A stretch of 64,000 nt of DNA. Origin: Salsuginibacillus kocurii DSM 18087. Lineage in GTDB: Bacteria > Bacillota > Bacilli > Bacillales > Marinococcaceae. The stretch lies in NCBI RefSeq assembly GCF_000377705.1, contig NZ_KB898626.1, positions 110,527 through 174,526 on the forward strand, given 5' to 3'. The notes under the pieces are model-generated. The model saw only the letters and a list, made by a program, of their open reading frames with translations, ran no database searches and had not been told where the DNA came from. This document shows positions 26,053 through 35,025 of this stretch, one piece after another (the first letter of the stretch is position 1; the number at the start of each line of letters is the position of its first letter). The translations under genes and the position numbers were made by a program.

Positions 26053-27072
26053 ATGGAAGAATGGATAAAAGCAATCGGCCGTGGCAAAAAAGGAAGTCGT
26101 GATTTAAGTTATTCAGAAGCAAGAACAGCTGCGGAAGCTTTCGCAAATGAGCAGTGGACAGATGTGCAAGCGGGAGCTTTCTTTTCTCTCATGAGAATGA
26201 AAGAAGCTACCGGGGCTGAATTGCAAGCTTTTGCCGAGGTTTTTCGAGAGCACACCCAGGTACTTCCCCTTCCATCTCCCAACGGGCTGGATTGTGCAGG
26301 GCCATTTGATGGCAGGCACAGGTTTGCTGCTACCATACCAGCGGCTTTTGTAAGTGCGGCAGCTGGGTTGCCTGTAACGTTGCAAGGGAGCCGGACACTT
26401 CCTCCAAAATATGGGACGCCGCTTGAAGTGATCTTAGAAGCGTGCGGTATTGACCCAGCTCAGACACAAGATGGTTGCGCGGTAACGTATGTGAACCTCG
26501 AAACACGCTGCGCTCCCTTAAAAAAACTAAGACACGTACGTGAACAACTCGGCGTGCGCACATTTATAAATACTATTGAAAAGACGTTGTGTCCAACGCA
26601 AGGAAACACTTTGCTGCTAGGCGCATTCCATAAAACAGCGATTGAGCGGATGACACCAATGCTGCAGACACTGCCGTACGAAAAAGTCATTGTTTTTCAA
26701 GGTGATGAAGGTTCCGAAGATTTGCCGGTCGACCGGACAGCCAGCTTTGCTTATGTGATTACTTCCGCAGAGGTAAGACAGCTTACGTTTCGCTTAGACG
26801 AGACAGGAGTAAGTAAACAAACCATTTCTAAAGAACCGATAACAGCCGAACAGCAGGCTAGTATCACAGAACAAATTCTTGGGGGAAAGAAGAACGCTGA
26901 CATTCAACCGTATCGTGAGCAAGTTGTATATAACGCTGGGATTAGACATTTTCTTTTGAATAGAGTTTCTTCTGTCACGGCAGGAATAGACGAAGCTAGA
27001 AGGTTATTGGATGACGGTGAACCTTACAGATTGTTCAGCAATTTAAAAAGAAAGAAGGAGGTGGTTGGATGA
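26053..27072 (+). CDS. TrpD2/YbiB-like anthranilate phosphoribosyltransferase homologue
   Basis: A 339-residue protein with the two-domain fold of glycosyltransferase family 3. The N-terminal helical domain (DLSYSEARTAAEAF, WTDVQAGAFFSLMRMKEATGAELQAF) is followed by the phosphoribosyltransferase-like domain. The substrate loops differ from true TrpD: GLDCAGPFDGRHRF stands where TrpD has the glycine-rich PRPP loop. No trp genes are near. The gene overlaps nasF by 4 bp (ATGA), so it is translationally linked to siroheme and nitrate assimilation. YbiB-type proteins bind nucleic acid in some species; the role here is unknown. Confidence 0.75.
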   Translation: MEEWIKAIGRGKKGSRDLSYSEARTAAEAFANEQWTDVQAGAFFSLMRMKEATGAELQAFAEVFREHTQVLPLPSPNGLDCAGPFDGRHRFAATIPAAFVSAAAGLPVTLQGSRTLPPKYGTPLEVILEACGIDPAQTQDGCAVTYVNLETRCAPLKKLRHVREQLGVRTFINTIEKTLCPTQGNTLLLGAFHKTAIERMTPMLQTLPYEKVIVFQGDEGSEDLPVDRTASFAYVITSAEVRQLTFRLDETGVSKQTISKEPITAEQQASITEQILGGKKNADIQPYREQVVYNAGIRHFLLNRVSSVTAGIDEARRLLDDGEPYRLFSNLKRKKEVVG

Positions 27073-28463
27073 TAAAAGTAGGACATGTTGATTTTATCGG
27101 AGCAGGTCCTGGAGACCCTGGCTTATTAACAGTAAAAGGTTTGAAGGCATTAAAAGAAGCAGATGTTGTTGTTTATGACCGTCTTGCTCATCCGACCCTT
27201 CTTGCTGAAACCAGGCCGGATGCCACCCGGATTTATTGCGGCAAGCAGCCATGTAAACATACCCTCCGGCAGGAAGACATCCAAACAATGCTCTTAATTG
27301 AAGCGCGCAAAGGAAAGAAAGTGGTGCGGTTAAAAGGCGGTGACCCAGCTGTTTTCGGCCGGGTCGGCGAAGAAGCACACCTGTTAAAAGATCATGGCAT
27401 TAGTTATACGATCATTCCCGGAGTTACAGCAGGCATTGCAGGTGCTATGTATGCAGGCGTTCCTATAACGCATCGGGAAAAATCGAGATCTTTCTCTATT
27501 GTCACCGGTCATCAAAAAGACAAAGAAGGCCGTCCCGTTGTAAATTGGAAAGCTTTAGCTGAAGGAGTTGACACGATCGTCTTCTATATGGGAGTGAAGA
27601 ACTTAAATTATATTGCAGAACAGTTGATTGCGCATGGTAAAAAGAGAGAAACTCCCGTACTTGTCGCCGAATGGGCTACCTTAAGCAGGCAGCGGGAAGT
27701 AACAGGTACTCTTGCTACCATAGGCACGGTGTGTGAAGAAGCGCACATTGAAAACCCTGCGGTAATTATGGTCGGAGATGTTGTTGGCCTAAAAGAAGAC
27801 ATCCAGTGGTTCCAACCGGAAGCTGAGAAGAAACAACTTGTTTTAAAAAATCCTTCCACTCCAAAAGAATTATCTGACCGGGAGTTAACGGTAGAGAAAA
27901 AGTTTTTATCTGTTGAACCGAAGCAGTGGGAGAAAGCATTTGCAACGCATGAACGCTACCTGTTTTTGTCTACAACGGCAGCGGCTCATTTTTTCCATAC
28001 ACTTGAACGGCTTAATAAAGACATTCGCCAGGTCCAGGGTGACTTTTATGCCGCGGATGAAACAGTACAGCGCTATTTAAAAGAACGTGGACTCTCAGTA
28101 ACTATACAACAACCTTCATTACGCCGGGGGGGCGAATTGCTTCTGGGCAGTGCTTTGGAAATAAAGCATGCTGTGCAGCCAGGGCAAGTACTGCCAAACC
28201 ACCTTGTGACCCACGAATATTTGGTAGAAGCTCAGCAATTGGAAGGGATCAAGCAAATGATGGTTGATGGACATGTAACTTCCCTTTTACTTGAGGACAT
28301 TCAAGCAGTAGAAGCAGTGGAGTGGCAGACTGCCAAGGGAGAATGGCCATTGGAACTTAATCTATTTGCTTTAAATGAAAAAGTAGAAGCGTTTGCGTTA
28401 GAAGCTGGTCTTCCGCTATCCCCCCTTCAACCGGCCGCTGGACTTGTTTCTAAAGGAGGTTAA
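27069..28463 (+). CDS. nasF: Uroporphyrinogen-III C-methyltransferase with degenerate HemD-like tail
   Basis: The first 245 residues are a complete SAM-dependent uroporphyrinogen-III methyltransferase (FIGAGPGDPGLLTVKG, VVRLKGGDPAVFGR, PGVTAGIAGAMYAGVPITHR, VFYMGVKN). It makes precorrin-2, the precursor of siroheme needed by both nitrite and sulfite reductases. Residues 250-464 are weakly conserved and resemble a uroporphyrinogen-III synthase domain without clear motifs; Bacillus subtilis NasF is of similar length (483). The gene overlaps the TrpD2-like gene upstream and is followed 6 bp later by the chelatase gene. Confidence 0.9.
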   Translation: MIKVGHVDFIGAGPGDPGLLTVKGLKALKEADVVVYDRLAHPTLLAETRPDATRIYCGKQPCKHTLRQEDIQTMLLIEARKGKKVVRLKGGDPAVFGRVGEEAHLLKDHGISYTIIPGVTAGIAGAMYAGVPITHREKSRSFSIVTGHQKDKEGRPVVNWKALAEGVDTIVFYMGVKNLNYIAEQLIAHGKKRETPVLVAEWATLSRQREVTGTLATIGTVCEEAHIENPAVIMVGDVVGLKEDIQWFQPEAEKKQLVLKNPSTPKELSDRELTVEKKFLSVEPKQWEKAFATHERYLFLSTTAAAHFFHTLERLNKDIRQVQGDFYAADETVQRYLKERGLSVTIQQPSLRRGGELLLGSALEIKHAVQPGQVLPNHLVTHEYLVEAQQLEGIKQMMVDGHVTSLLLEDIQAVEAVEWQTAKGEWPLELNLFALNEKVEAFALEAGLPLSPLQPAAGLVSKGG

Positions 28464-28468
28464 ATAGA

Positions 28469-29248
28469 GTGAAAGGCGTACTCTACATCGGGCATGGCAC
28501 ACGAGTTAAGGAAGGCAACGAACAAGTTAAATCCCTTGCCGAAAAAGTTAAAGATCAAGTTCCTGTACCTGTGCAAGAGACAGCTTTTTTAGAGCTGGCC
28601 GCACCGACCATTCCAGAAGGGGTTAAACGCTGCGTGGCCCAAGGCGTCACGGAGTTATATGTGGTCCCTGTCCTACTTTTCTCAGCCCGCCATTTGCATG
28701 ATGACATACCAGCTGAATTAAGCAGGGCTCAACACGTACACCCAGAGCTTACGATTCAGTTGGGAGACGCGTTAGGGATTCGCGAGTCTTTATTGCAAAT
28801 TGTAAGTGACCATTTGACCGAGGCTGGCATATTACAAGATTCCGGTGCATCCAGGCTCGTTCTTGTTGGCCGCGGAAGCAGTGAAGAAGCTGTAGTTTCT
28901 CAAGTAAAAGAGATTACAGAGATCCTAAAAAACAGACACCAGTTTAACAACGCGGCAACTTGTTTTTTAGCTGCTGCAAATCCTCCTTTTCAAGAGACGA
29001 TGCATCAGTCTGCCAGGCAGGAAGAAGAGACTGTTTATGTAGTTCCTTACTTGCTCTTTACGGGCTTACTGATGCAAGAGATTCATCAAGTAGTCCAAAA
29101 CGTGCAGCATAAGCATCTGCATAAAACCTTTAAAGTATGTCCGCATTTAGGGGCTAAGGAAGCCTTAGAAGAAGTGATAGTTGAGCATACAAAGGCAATT
29201 GTTCAAACGACAAGCTCGAATCAAACAGGAAAGCCGATATTTTCCTGA
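28469..29248 (+). CDS. Sirohydrochlorin chelatase (CbiX/SirB-like)
   Basis: The 259-residue protein has two CbiX-type halves. The first has YIGHGTRVKEGNEQV with the metal-binding His, then VPVLLFSARHLHDDIP with a further His pair. The second half (VLVGRGSSEEAV) is more divergent. It should insert iron into sirohydrochlorin, completing siroheme after oxidation of precorrin-2. No precorrin-2 dehydrogenase gene is visible in the cluster. The start is a GTG with AAAGGAGG just before it, partly inside the end of nasF. The position between nasF and nasB fits supply of cofactor to the nitrite reductase. Confidence 0.88.
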   Translation: MKGVLYIGHGTRVKEGNEQVKSLAEKVKDQVPVPVQETAFLELAAPTIPEGVKRCVAQGVTELYVVPVLLFSARHLHDDIPAELSRAQHVHPELTIQLGDALGIRESLLQIVSDHLTEAGILQDSGASRLVLVGRGSSEEAVVSQVKEITEILKNRHQFNNAATCFLAAANPPFQETMHQSARQEEETVYVVPYLLFTGLLMQEIHQVVQNVQHKHLHKTFKVCPHLGAKEALEEVIVEHTKAIVQTTSSNQTGKPIFS

Positions 29249-29358
29249 GCGAAACGACTTTTTCCGCCTGCAGGTATTAATAAACTCGTACATTAAGTAA
29301 ATACAGGCAAAGAGAAACGATTAGCTTAACGAAGCGGTTTAATTAGGGGGAACGAGTG

Positions 29359-31635
29359 ATGAATCAAACACTTATTGTAATCGGAAACGGCATGAGCAGC
29401 TTACGTTTTATTGAAATGGTCCTATCTTATGAAAGCCAAGGATACGCCATTCGTTGCTTTGGGGAAGAACCAGCGTTTCCTTACAATCGTGTCATGCTTT
29501 CTTCTTACCTTCAACATGAAGTAGAAGAGTCGTCCTTGTTTTTACACAATAAAGAGTGGTATGAAACGGACACGTTAACGATGCATACAAACGAGCGAGT
29601 GCTAGAAATTGACACAGCAGAAAAACAAATACATACCACAGCAGATAGTTACGTTTATGATGAGTTAGTCATAGCTACCGGTTCCTCTCCTATTAAACCG
29701 CCACTCCCAGGAATGGATAAAGAAGGAGTACATACCTTTCGCACGATAGCTGATGCGAAACAGATTGAGAGCCTGGCTGAACCTAGGAAAGAGGCTGTCG
29801 TAATCGGTGCTGGTTTTCTTGGGTTGGAAGCCGCCTACGGGTTGAGGCAGTCTGGTATGAAAGTGACAGTCGTGCAAAAAGGAAACAAATTACTCAATCA
29901 GCAGCTGGATAAAACAGCCTCTTCATATTTGCAGCAAAAACTAGAACATGCCGGCATTTCTTTTATGTTCGATGTAGGTATTGAAAGCATTGAAGGAGGT
30001 TCCCAGGCGGAACACGTTAGACTCGACGACGGGCAGGAGCTTGTTGCTAGTTTGGTTGTCGTGGCCATTGGCATCCGGCCTAATATTGAGCTGGCTAAAC
30101 AAAGCGGGCTTAAAACGAATAACGGGATTATCGTTAACGATTATATGCAAACAAGTGCAGAAAACGTTTATGCCATTGGAGAGTGCATAGAACACGCAGG
30201 AAAAACCTATGGCTTGGTGCCGCCTGTATATGAGCAAGCAGAGGCCGCCGCTCATTATTTATGCGGAGAGCTGTCTTTTCCTTATGCAGGCAGTACCACA
30301 CACAGTAAGTTGAAAATCGGCGGAATGGATCTTTTCACTGCCGGGGAGGTAGAAGAAGGAGAAGGCCGGGATGTTATCGTGCAAGCTGACAGCACGAAAC
30401 CGCTCTATAAAAAGGTCGTTTTATACGATGATGTCATCCAAGGAGCGATTTTATTTGGAGACACTTCAAAAGCTGATGAAGTAACCGAGCGTCTTCAAAC
30501 GCAAAAACCCCTCTCTAATGAAGAGAAGGGACAACTGTTTCATGCTGGTACAGAAGAAGAAACATTTATTGATATGCCGATGGAAAAAGAGATCTGTTTA
30601 TGCAATCAGGTGAACAAAGAGACGATTCTGCGCCATATCACTTCCACGGAGAATCCAACTCTTTCTACTATCAAGACAGAGACGAAAGCTTCTACTTCCT
30701 GTGGCGGGTGTACAAAAGATGTCTCCTGTCTGCTTGATGTTAGTGACCGCTGTGAAATGCCGGAAAAAGAAGCTGCATTTTGTGGCTGTACTTCACTGGA
30801 GGAAGAAGAAGTAAGGCAGCGGATTGCTATAGGAGATTGGGAAGCACTTGAGCAGTTATTGGCCTCCTCGGAGTGGCTGGAAAAAGGATGCGCAACCTGC
30901 CTCCCTGCTTTACGGTATTATTTCGCTGTATTTAGCGAAGCAGAGAAGGCAGGAACCATCAGAGCACCGTGGATTAAGCAAGAGAGCGAAGAGATGCTCA
31001 GCATTTCTTCCTTTCCACTGCGAACGCATTCGATTTCAAAAGCGATGGAGCCCTGGATTTATATGGAAGCTTCTCTTCCTGAAAGCGAACTTGGCCTCTT
31101 AGAGGACAGAAGAATTCAATTGAAAGGCGTTCCTGAAGAGAAAGTGGAGGAAGTTTGTAAAAGTTTGAAGGTTCCTCAGTCTTCCCAGCCGGAAGCAAAT
31201 TTGGAACCTTTTGGACTGGAGACATCTTTCCAACAGGAAGTTTTAGCAGAAGTAGAAGCTGGCTTGTTTATGCTCGCTTTCCCAACCACCTTTACTTTGC
31301 AAACGCATGACCTGTTCCCTTCATCAATCAGCCCGCATAGTCTCACACTCGTTCTGGTAGACGATATGTGGGAAGTCCATGTGGATGATGGTAGCGATCG
31401 TTTAATTTTATATGTTGTCTCTGTGAAAGATTTGAAGGATACGGTGCTTGCTTTAATTCAACTATACCGGGAGACAGCTTATTTTAATGAAACGTTTGCC
31501 AACTGGGTGAAGCGTTACACGCCGGTAAATATACGTGAATTATTGTTATCAGGAGAAAACCAGGCAGCTTTAAAGGATCGGCTTGTTATGCAAACTGAAG
31601 TGGTTCAGTCAATTGGTGAATATTCACTGTTGTAA
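29359..31635 (+). CDS. nasB: Assimilatory nitrate reductase electron-transfer subunit
   Basis: A protein of about 758 residues combining an FAD/NADH pyridine-nucleotide oxidoreductase module (VIGNGMSS, ATGSSPIKPPLPG, VIGAGFLGLEAAYGLR) with two BFD-like [2Fe-2S] modules (CLCNQ...TSCGGC and CGCT...GCATC). The C-terminal part resembles a nitrite-reductase ferredoxin-like half domain, but the four siroheme cysteines are absent. This is the NasB layout, passing electrons from NADH to NasC. The ATG at 29359 is preferred over the adjoining GTG at 29356 because AGGGGG lies 8 bp upstream. It is paralogous to nasD at 37.6-40.0 kb. Confidence 0.9.
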   Translation: MNQTLIVIGNGMSSLRFIEMVLSYESQGYAIRCFGEEPAFPYNRVMLSSYLQHEVEESSLFLHNKEWYETDTLTMHTNERVLEIDTAEKQIHTTADSYVYDELVIATGSSPIKPPLPGMDKEGVHTFRTIADAKQIESLAEPRKEAVVIGAGFLGLEAAYGLRQSGMKVTVVQKGNKLLNQQLDKTASSYLQQKLEHAGISFMFDVGIESIEGGSQAEHVRLDDGQELVASLVVVAIGIRPNIELAKQSGLKTNNGIIVNDYMQTSAENVYAIGECIEHAGKTYGLVPPVYEQAEAAAHYLCGELSFPYAGSTTHSKLKIGGMDLFTAGEVEEGEGRDVIVQADSTKPLYKKVVLYDDVIQGAILFGDTSKADEVTERLQTQKPLSNEEKGQLFHAGTEEETFIDMPMEKEICLCNQVNKETILRHITSTENPTLSTIKTETKASTSCGGCTKDVSCLLDVSDRCEMPEKEAAFCGCTSLEEEEVRQRIAIGDWEALEQLLASSEWLEKGCATCLPALRYYFAVFSEAEKAGTIRAPWIKQESEEMLSISSFPLRTHSISKAMEPWIYMEASLPESELGLLEDRRIQLKGVPEEKVEEVCKSLKVPQSSQPEANLEPFGLETSFQQEVLAEVEAGLFMLAFPTTFTLQTHDLFPSSISPHSLTLVLVDDMWEVHVDDGSDRLILYVVSVKDLKDTVLALIQLYRETAYFNETFANWVKRYTPVNIRELLLSGENQAALKDRLVMQTEVVQSIGEYSLL

Positions 31636-31670
31636 ATGCAGAGAGACCGGGAATTTCAGGAGGTCATGTT

Positions 31671-33827
31671 ATGAATGAAAATATGTTGGCCGGTTTTCGC
31701 AACCGGTTGGAAGAAGTAGCTTCGGAGAAGATTTATGAAACGCAATGTCCTTTTTGCAGCATGCAGTGCAAGAAAAAAGTCATCGAAGAACGCACGCCTT
31801 CTCGTTACGTTTATCATACGGTAGGTATGGATAATCCGACCACTCATGGCAGACTGTGTGTGAAAGGGGAAAATGCGTATCAGCATGCCTTTCATTCTGA
31901 GCGGTTAAAGCATCCGCTTATTAAAGAGAATGGGGAATTTAAAAAAGCTACCTGGGAAGAAGCGTTAACGCTCATTAAAAAACGTACTGAAGAAATAGGC
32001 AATGAATTCGGAGCGAACGCTCATTCAGTTTACGGCGGCGGCTCCCTTACCAATGAAGAAGCATACCTGTTAGGGAAATTTGCCAGGGTAGGGCTTGGTA
32101 CCAAATATATCGATTATAACGGACGGTTTTGTATGTCAGCAGCAGCGTCTGCCAGTACAAAAACGTTTGGAATAGACCGTGGCCTCACCAACCAGCTAGC
32201 TGAAATTGAAGAGGCCAAGTGTATTATTTTAGCAGGCACGAACATTGCAGAATGTCAGCCTACTTTTGTTCCTTATTTTGAAAAAGCAAAAGAAAATGGC
32301 TCATTTATTATTGTAATTGATCCAAGAGAGACGGAAACGTCGGCCATGGCAGATCTTCATTTGAAAATCAAACCGGGGTATGATCAAGCGCTAGCCAAAC
32401 GTATTGCTTCATACCTGATCAAAGAAGATCTCATTGATGAAGAATTTTGCCGCGAGCGGACGAACGGGTTGGACGAACTGCTAGCTTATTTACAGGAAGA
32501 AGCCAACCATACAAGCTATGAGGAAATGGATGTTACTGAAAGAGAAGTGTTAGAAGCAGCTCACCGTTTTGGCCGTGCGCAGACAGGTATGATTTTTACG
32601 GCGCGCGGAGTAGAGCAGCAGACAGACGGCCATGAATCAGTCCGCCACTTTCTTAATTTGCTGCTTTTGACTGGAAAAATAGGAAAGGATGGCTGTGGCT
32701 ACGGAGCCATTACTGGCCAGGCAAATGGCCAGGGCGGACGCGAACACGGCCAAAAGTCTGACCAGCTACCTGGTTATCGGAAAATTGATAATAAAGCGGA
32801 CCGTCAATATATAGCTGACGTTTGGGGGATCAGGGAAAGTGAGCTTCCGGACAAAGGCGTCTCCGCCCACGAGATGATGCCTCTTATGGAAACAGGAAAG
32901 ATTCGCAGCTTGTTTTTGTTCGGCTCTAACCCTTTGCTTTCCAATCCGCATGCCGACCGAGTGCGTCGCGGTTTTTCAGAGCTTTCTTTTATGGTGGTGG
33001 CAGACATGTTTTTAACAGAATCAGCTGCTTATGCGGACGTTGTATTACCGACCACTTCCTATCTGGAAGATGAAGGAACGCTGACTAATGTTGAAGGGCG
33101 GGTGACACTAAGAGAAGCGTCTAAACGGACACCAGGGAAAGCCAGGCATGATTGGAGGATCTTAGCAGACATTGCCAAACAGCTCGGAAAAGGGGAGTTT
33201 TTTTCTTTTTCCTCAGCCGAAGAGATTTTTAATGAGCTTCGCCTTGCCTCCAAAGGCGGAAAAGCAGATTATTACGGCATTACTTACGATCGAATTCGCG
33301 AGGAACATGGGGTATTTTGGCCGTGCCGAGCCGAAGGAACAGCAGATGAAAAGCAGATGTTCACCGAACAATTCGCTACAGCTGATGGAAAAGCCGAACT
33401 GTTCTATAACCCTGCTGCAACACATGAAAAAGAAGAAACCGATGACGCCTATCCGCTCTATCTAACCACAGGCCGGACGATGAGCCATTATTTAACGGGA
33501 GAGCAAACGCGGCGTAGTTCCCGTCTATTTGCAAGAGAAATTGAATCGACCGTTCACATTCATCCGGAAACGGCTGAAAAGTATGAGCTAAAGCATGGGG
33601 AACAAGTCATATTAACTTCTGCGCGGGGAGAAACGATCGTGCGTTGCACCCATTCAAAAAAAATCCGGCAGGATACAGTATTTGTTCCGATGCACTGGGG
33701 AGGAAAACAAAACATCAATAATGTGGTGGATGGAACGCTTGACCCAGATTGTGGGATGCCTGGTTTCAAACGTTCTGCTGTAGCATTAAAACCAATAACA
33801 CAAAAAGTAGCAATCAGCGCAAATTAA
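31671..33827 (+). CDS. nasC: Assimilatory nitrate reductase catalytic subunit
   Basis: A 718-residue molybdopterin oxidoreductase that reduces nitrate to nitrite in the cytoplasm. The N-terminal [4Fe-4S] cluster ligands are Cys26, Cys29, Cys33 and Cys63 (CPFCSMQC and GRLCVKG). The molybdopterin-guanine-dinucleotide domains follow (YNGRFCMSAAASA, ITGQANGQGGREHGQK, the FGSNPLLSNP region, and the C-terminal LYLTTGRTMSHYLTGEQTRRS). The protein lacks an additional C-terminal NasA-type [2Fe-2S] domain, as in Bacillus subtilis. It lies 35 bp after nasB, with AGGAGG before the ATG, and ends the operon. Confidence 0.94.
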   Translation: MNENMLAGFRNRLEEVASEKIYETQCPFCSMQCKKKVIEERTPSRYVYHTVGMDNPTTHGRLCVKGENAYQHAFHSERLKHPLIKENGEFKKATWEEALTLIKKRTEEIGNEFGANAHSVYGGGSLTNEEAYLLGKFARVGLGTKYIDYNGRFCMSAAASASTKTFGIDRGLTNQLAEIEEAKCIILAGTNIAECQPTFVPYFEKAKENGSFIIVIDPRETETSAMADLHLKIKPGYDQALAKRIASYLIKEDLIDEEFCRERTNGLDELLAYLQEEANHTSYEEMDVTEREVLEAAHRFGRAQTGMIFTARGVEQQTDGHESVRHFLNLLLLTGKIGKDGCGYGAITGQANGQGGREHGQKSDQLPGYRKIDNKADRQYIADVWGIRESELPDKGVSAHEMMPLMETGKIRSLFLFGSNPLLSNPHADRVRRGFSELSFMVVADMFLTESAAYADVVLPTTSYLEDEGTLTNVEGRVTLREASKRTPGKARHDWRILADIAKQLGKGEFFSFSSAEEIFNELRLASKGGKADYYGITYDRIREEHGVFWPCRAEGTADEKQMFTEQFATADGKAELFYNPAATHEKEETDDAYPLYLTTGRTMSHYLTGEQTRRSSRLFAREIESTVHIHPETAEKYELKHGEQVILTSARGETIVRCTHSKKIRQDTVFVPMHWGGKQNINNVVDGTLDPDCGMPGFKRSAVALKPITQKVAISAN

Positions 33828-33871
33828 AAAAGTGGACGTGTCACTCGCAACGGGTGAGGCGTCCACTTTTT
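33827..33871 (+). terminator. Terminator after nasC
   Basis: AAAAAGTGGACG pairs perfectly with CGTCCACTTTTT, with an inner CACTCG/GGGTG helix. The terminal A/T-runs suit both directions. Confidence 0.88.
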
Positions 33872-34026
33872 GTAGGGAAGAAGTAGCTATTGCTTCAAAG
33901 CCTGCTCTGCAGAAGCGCCAAACTCAAGTGCTCCTTTAATAAGTGGCTAAGCAGCCGAAACAGCCAGTTTTTACTAAAGCCTGCTCGTCAAAACGCTGTT
34001 TAGCAGGAAGGGGAGCAGAGGGAGAA

Positions 34027-34341
34027 TTAACTGTAAAATTGCAGGAGAACGACACCGACAATGATGACCAGAATAGAGGTAATTTTTTTTCGTGAACTTG
34101 GCTCTTGGAAAAACAAAATTCCAAGGGAGGTCGTGGCAGCTACAGACACTCCTGACCAAATGGCGTAAACAATTCCAACTTCCATATATTGAACACTTAA
34201 AGTCAGAAAATATATGCAGAGACTGAACGAAACAAATACACCGATACTAGGAAGTTTATTTTGAAACCCTTTAGAGAGCTTGACCATAAAGTTGCCAATT
34301 ACTGAAAAACAGAGACTAATTGTTAATAGTAAGGCTCCCAT
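34027..34341 (-). CDS. SMR-family efflux subunit lacking the conserved glutamate
   Basis: A 104-residue protein with four transmembrane helices of the small multidrug resistance family (YAIWSGVSVAATTSLGILFFQE is diagnostic). In helix 1 the sequence is LCFSVIGNFMVK, so the substrate/proton-binding Glu14 of EmrE-like proteins is replaced by Ser. It overlaps by one base the preceding SMR gene, which retains the Glu, so the two probably form an obligate heterodimer of the EbrAB/YkkCD kind. The function may be drug or small-cation export; the position inside the nitrate region may be incidental. Confidence 0.85.
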   Translation of the reverse strand: MGALLLTISLCFSVIGNFMVKLSKGFQNKLPSIGVFVSFSLCIYFLTLSVQYMEVGIVYAIWSGVSVAATTSLGILFFQEPSSRKKITSILVIIVGVVLLQFYS

Positions 34342-34688
34342 TATGTCAGCTCCTCTCTTGCTTGAGGTTTTTCTGGCAAGTTAAGCGCAACAACTCCTCC
34401 AACTACTAATATAATGCCGACTGTTTTGGCAAGTGAGATTGATTCTTGAAAAGCAGCAATGCCAATAATAGAAACCAATACAGTCCCTGCTCCCGACCAA
34501 ATCGCGTTAACGATGCCAATCTCATGCTGATGGGTGATAATGACATAGAAAGCAAGCGAGATTCCATAGCAACCAATTACGATCAACCCGGCGCCTAAAT
34601 GATTAAAGCCTTCTGCCACTTTCATGAACGTTGCTCCTATCACCTCGAAAATGATAGAAGCAACCAATAAGACATAATATTTCAGCAT
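34341..34688 (-). CDS. SMR-family efflux subunit with conserved glutamate
   Basis: A 115-residue, four-helix SMR protein. Helix 1 (LLVASIIFEVIGATFMKVAEGF) has the essential Glu, and helix 3/4 carries NAIWSGAGTVLVSIIGIAAFQE. It is the first gene of a two-gene operon with the Glu-less partner (one-base overlap, TAATG). Such pairs export quaternary ammonium compounds, guanidinium-like compounds or polyamines; no riboswitch of the guanidine type was recognised upstream, so the substrate is open. Confidence 0.87.
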   Translation of the reverse strand: MLKYYVLLVASIIFEVIGATFMKVAEGFNHLGAGLIVIGCYGISLAFYVIITHQHEIGIVNAIWSGAGTVLVSIIGIAAFQESISLAKTVGIILVVGGVVALNLPEKPQAREELT

Positions 34689-34953
34689 CAGCTGATCCCC
34701 CGCTTTCTTTCTAAAGTTGTATCTACTCCAGCTGTAATTGCCAAGGTAAAAGCGTTTCTTTCCTAGGGGAGGTATTACCCAACCTATAGGGGAGATATAA
34801 CGTAAATTATTAAATTCTTAGGCGTACAATTTCATTTATTTATGTACACACTTCTCTCCTCTATATATCTTCCTTTTTCTCCAGCTTTGGAGGGGGAAGA
34901 AGGGATATGCTTATATAATCAAATGCTCAGGCCGCACGCACAAACTAAAAAAA

Positions 34954-34996
34954 TCCCGGCTCAGAAGAAAGTAAGAAATATTTCTAGCAGCCGGGA
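34954..34996 (-). terminator. Terminator of narK
   Basis: On the minus strand TCCCGGCT pairs with AGCCGGGA over a 27-nt region that itself contains a short helix, followed by ATTTTTTTAG. The rest of this gap (34689-34953) shows no gene. Confidence 0.8.
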
Positions 34997-35025
34997 GTGA
35001 TATTTTTTTGTCTATTAAACTGGTA

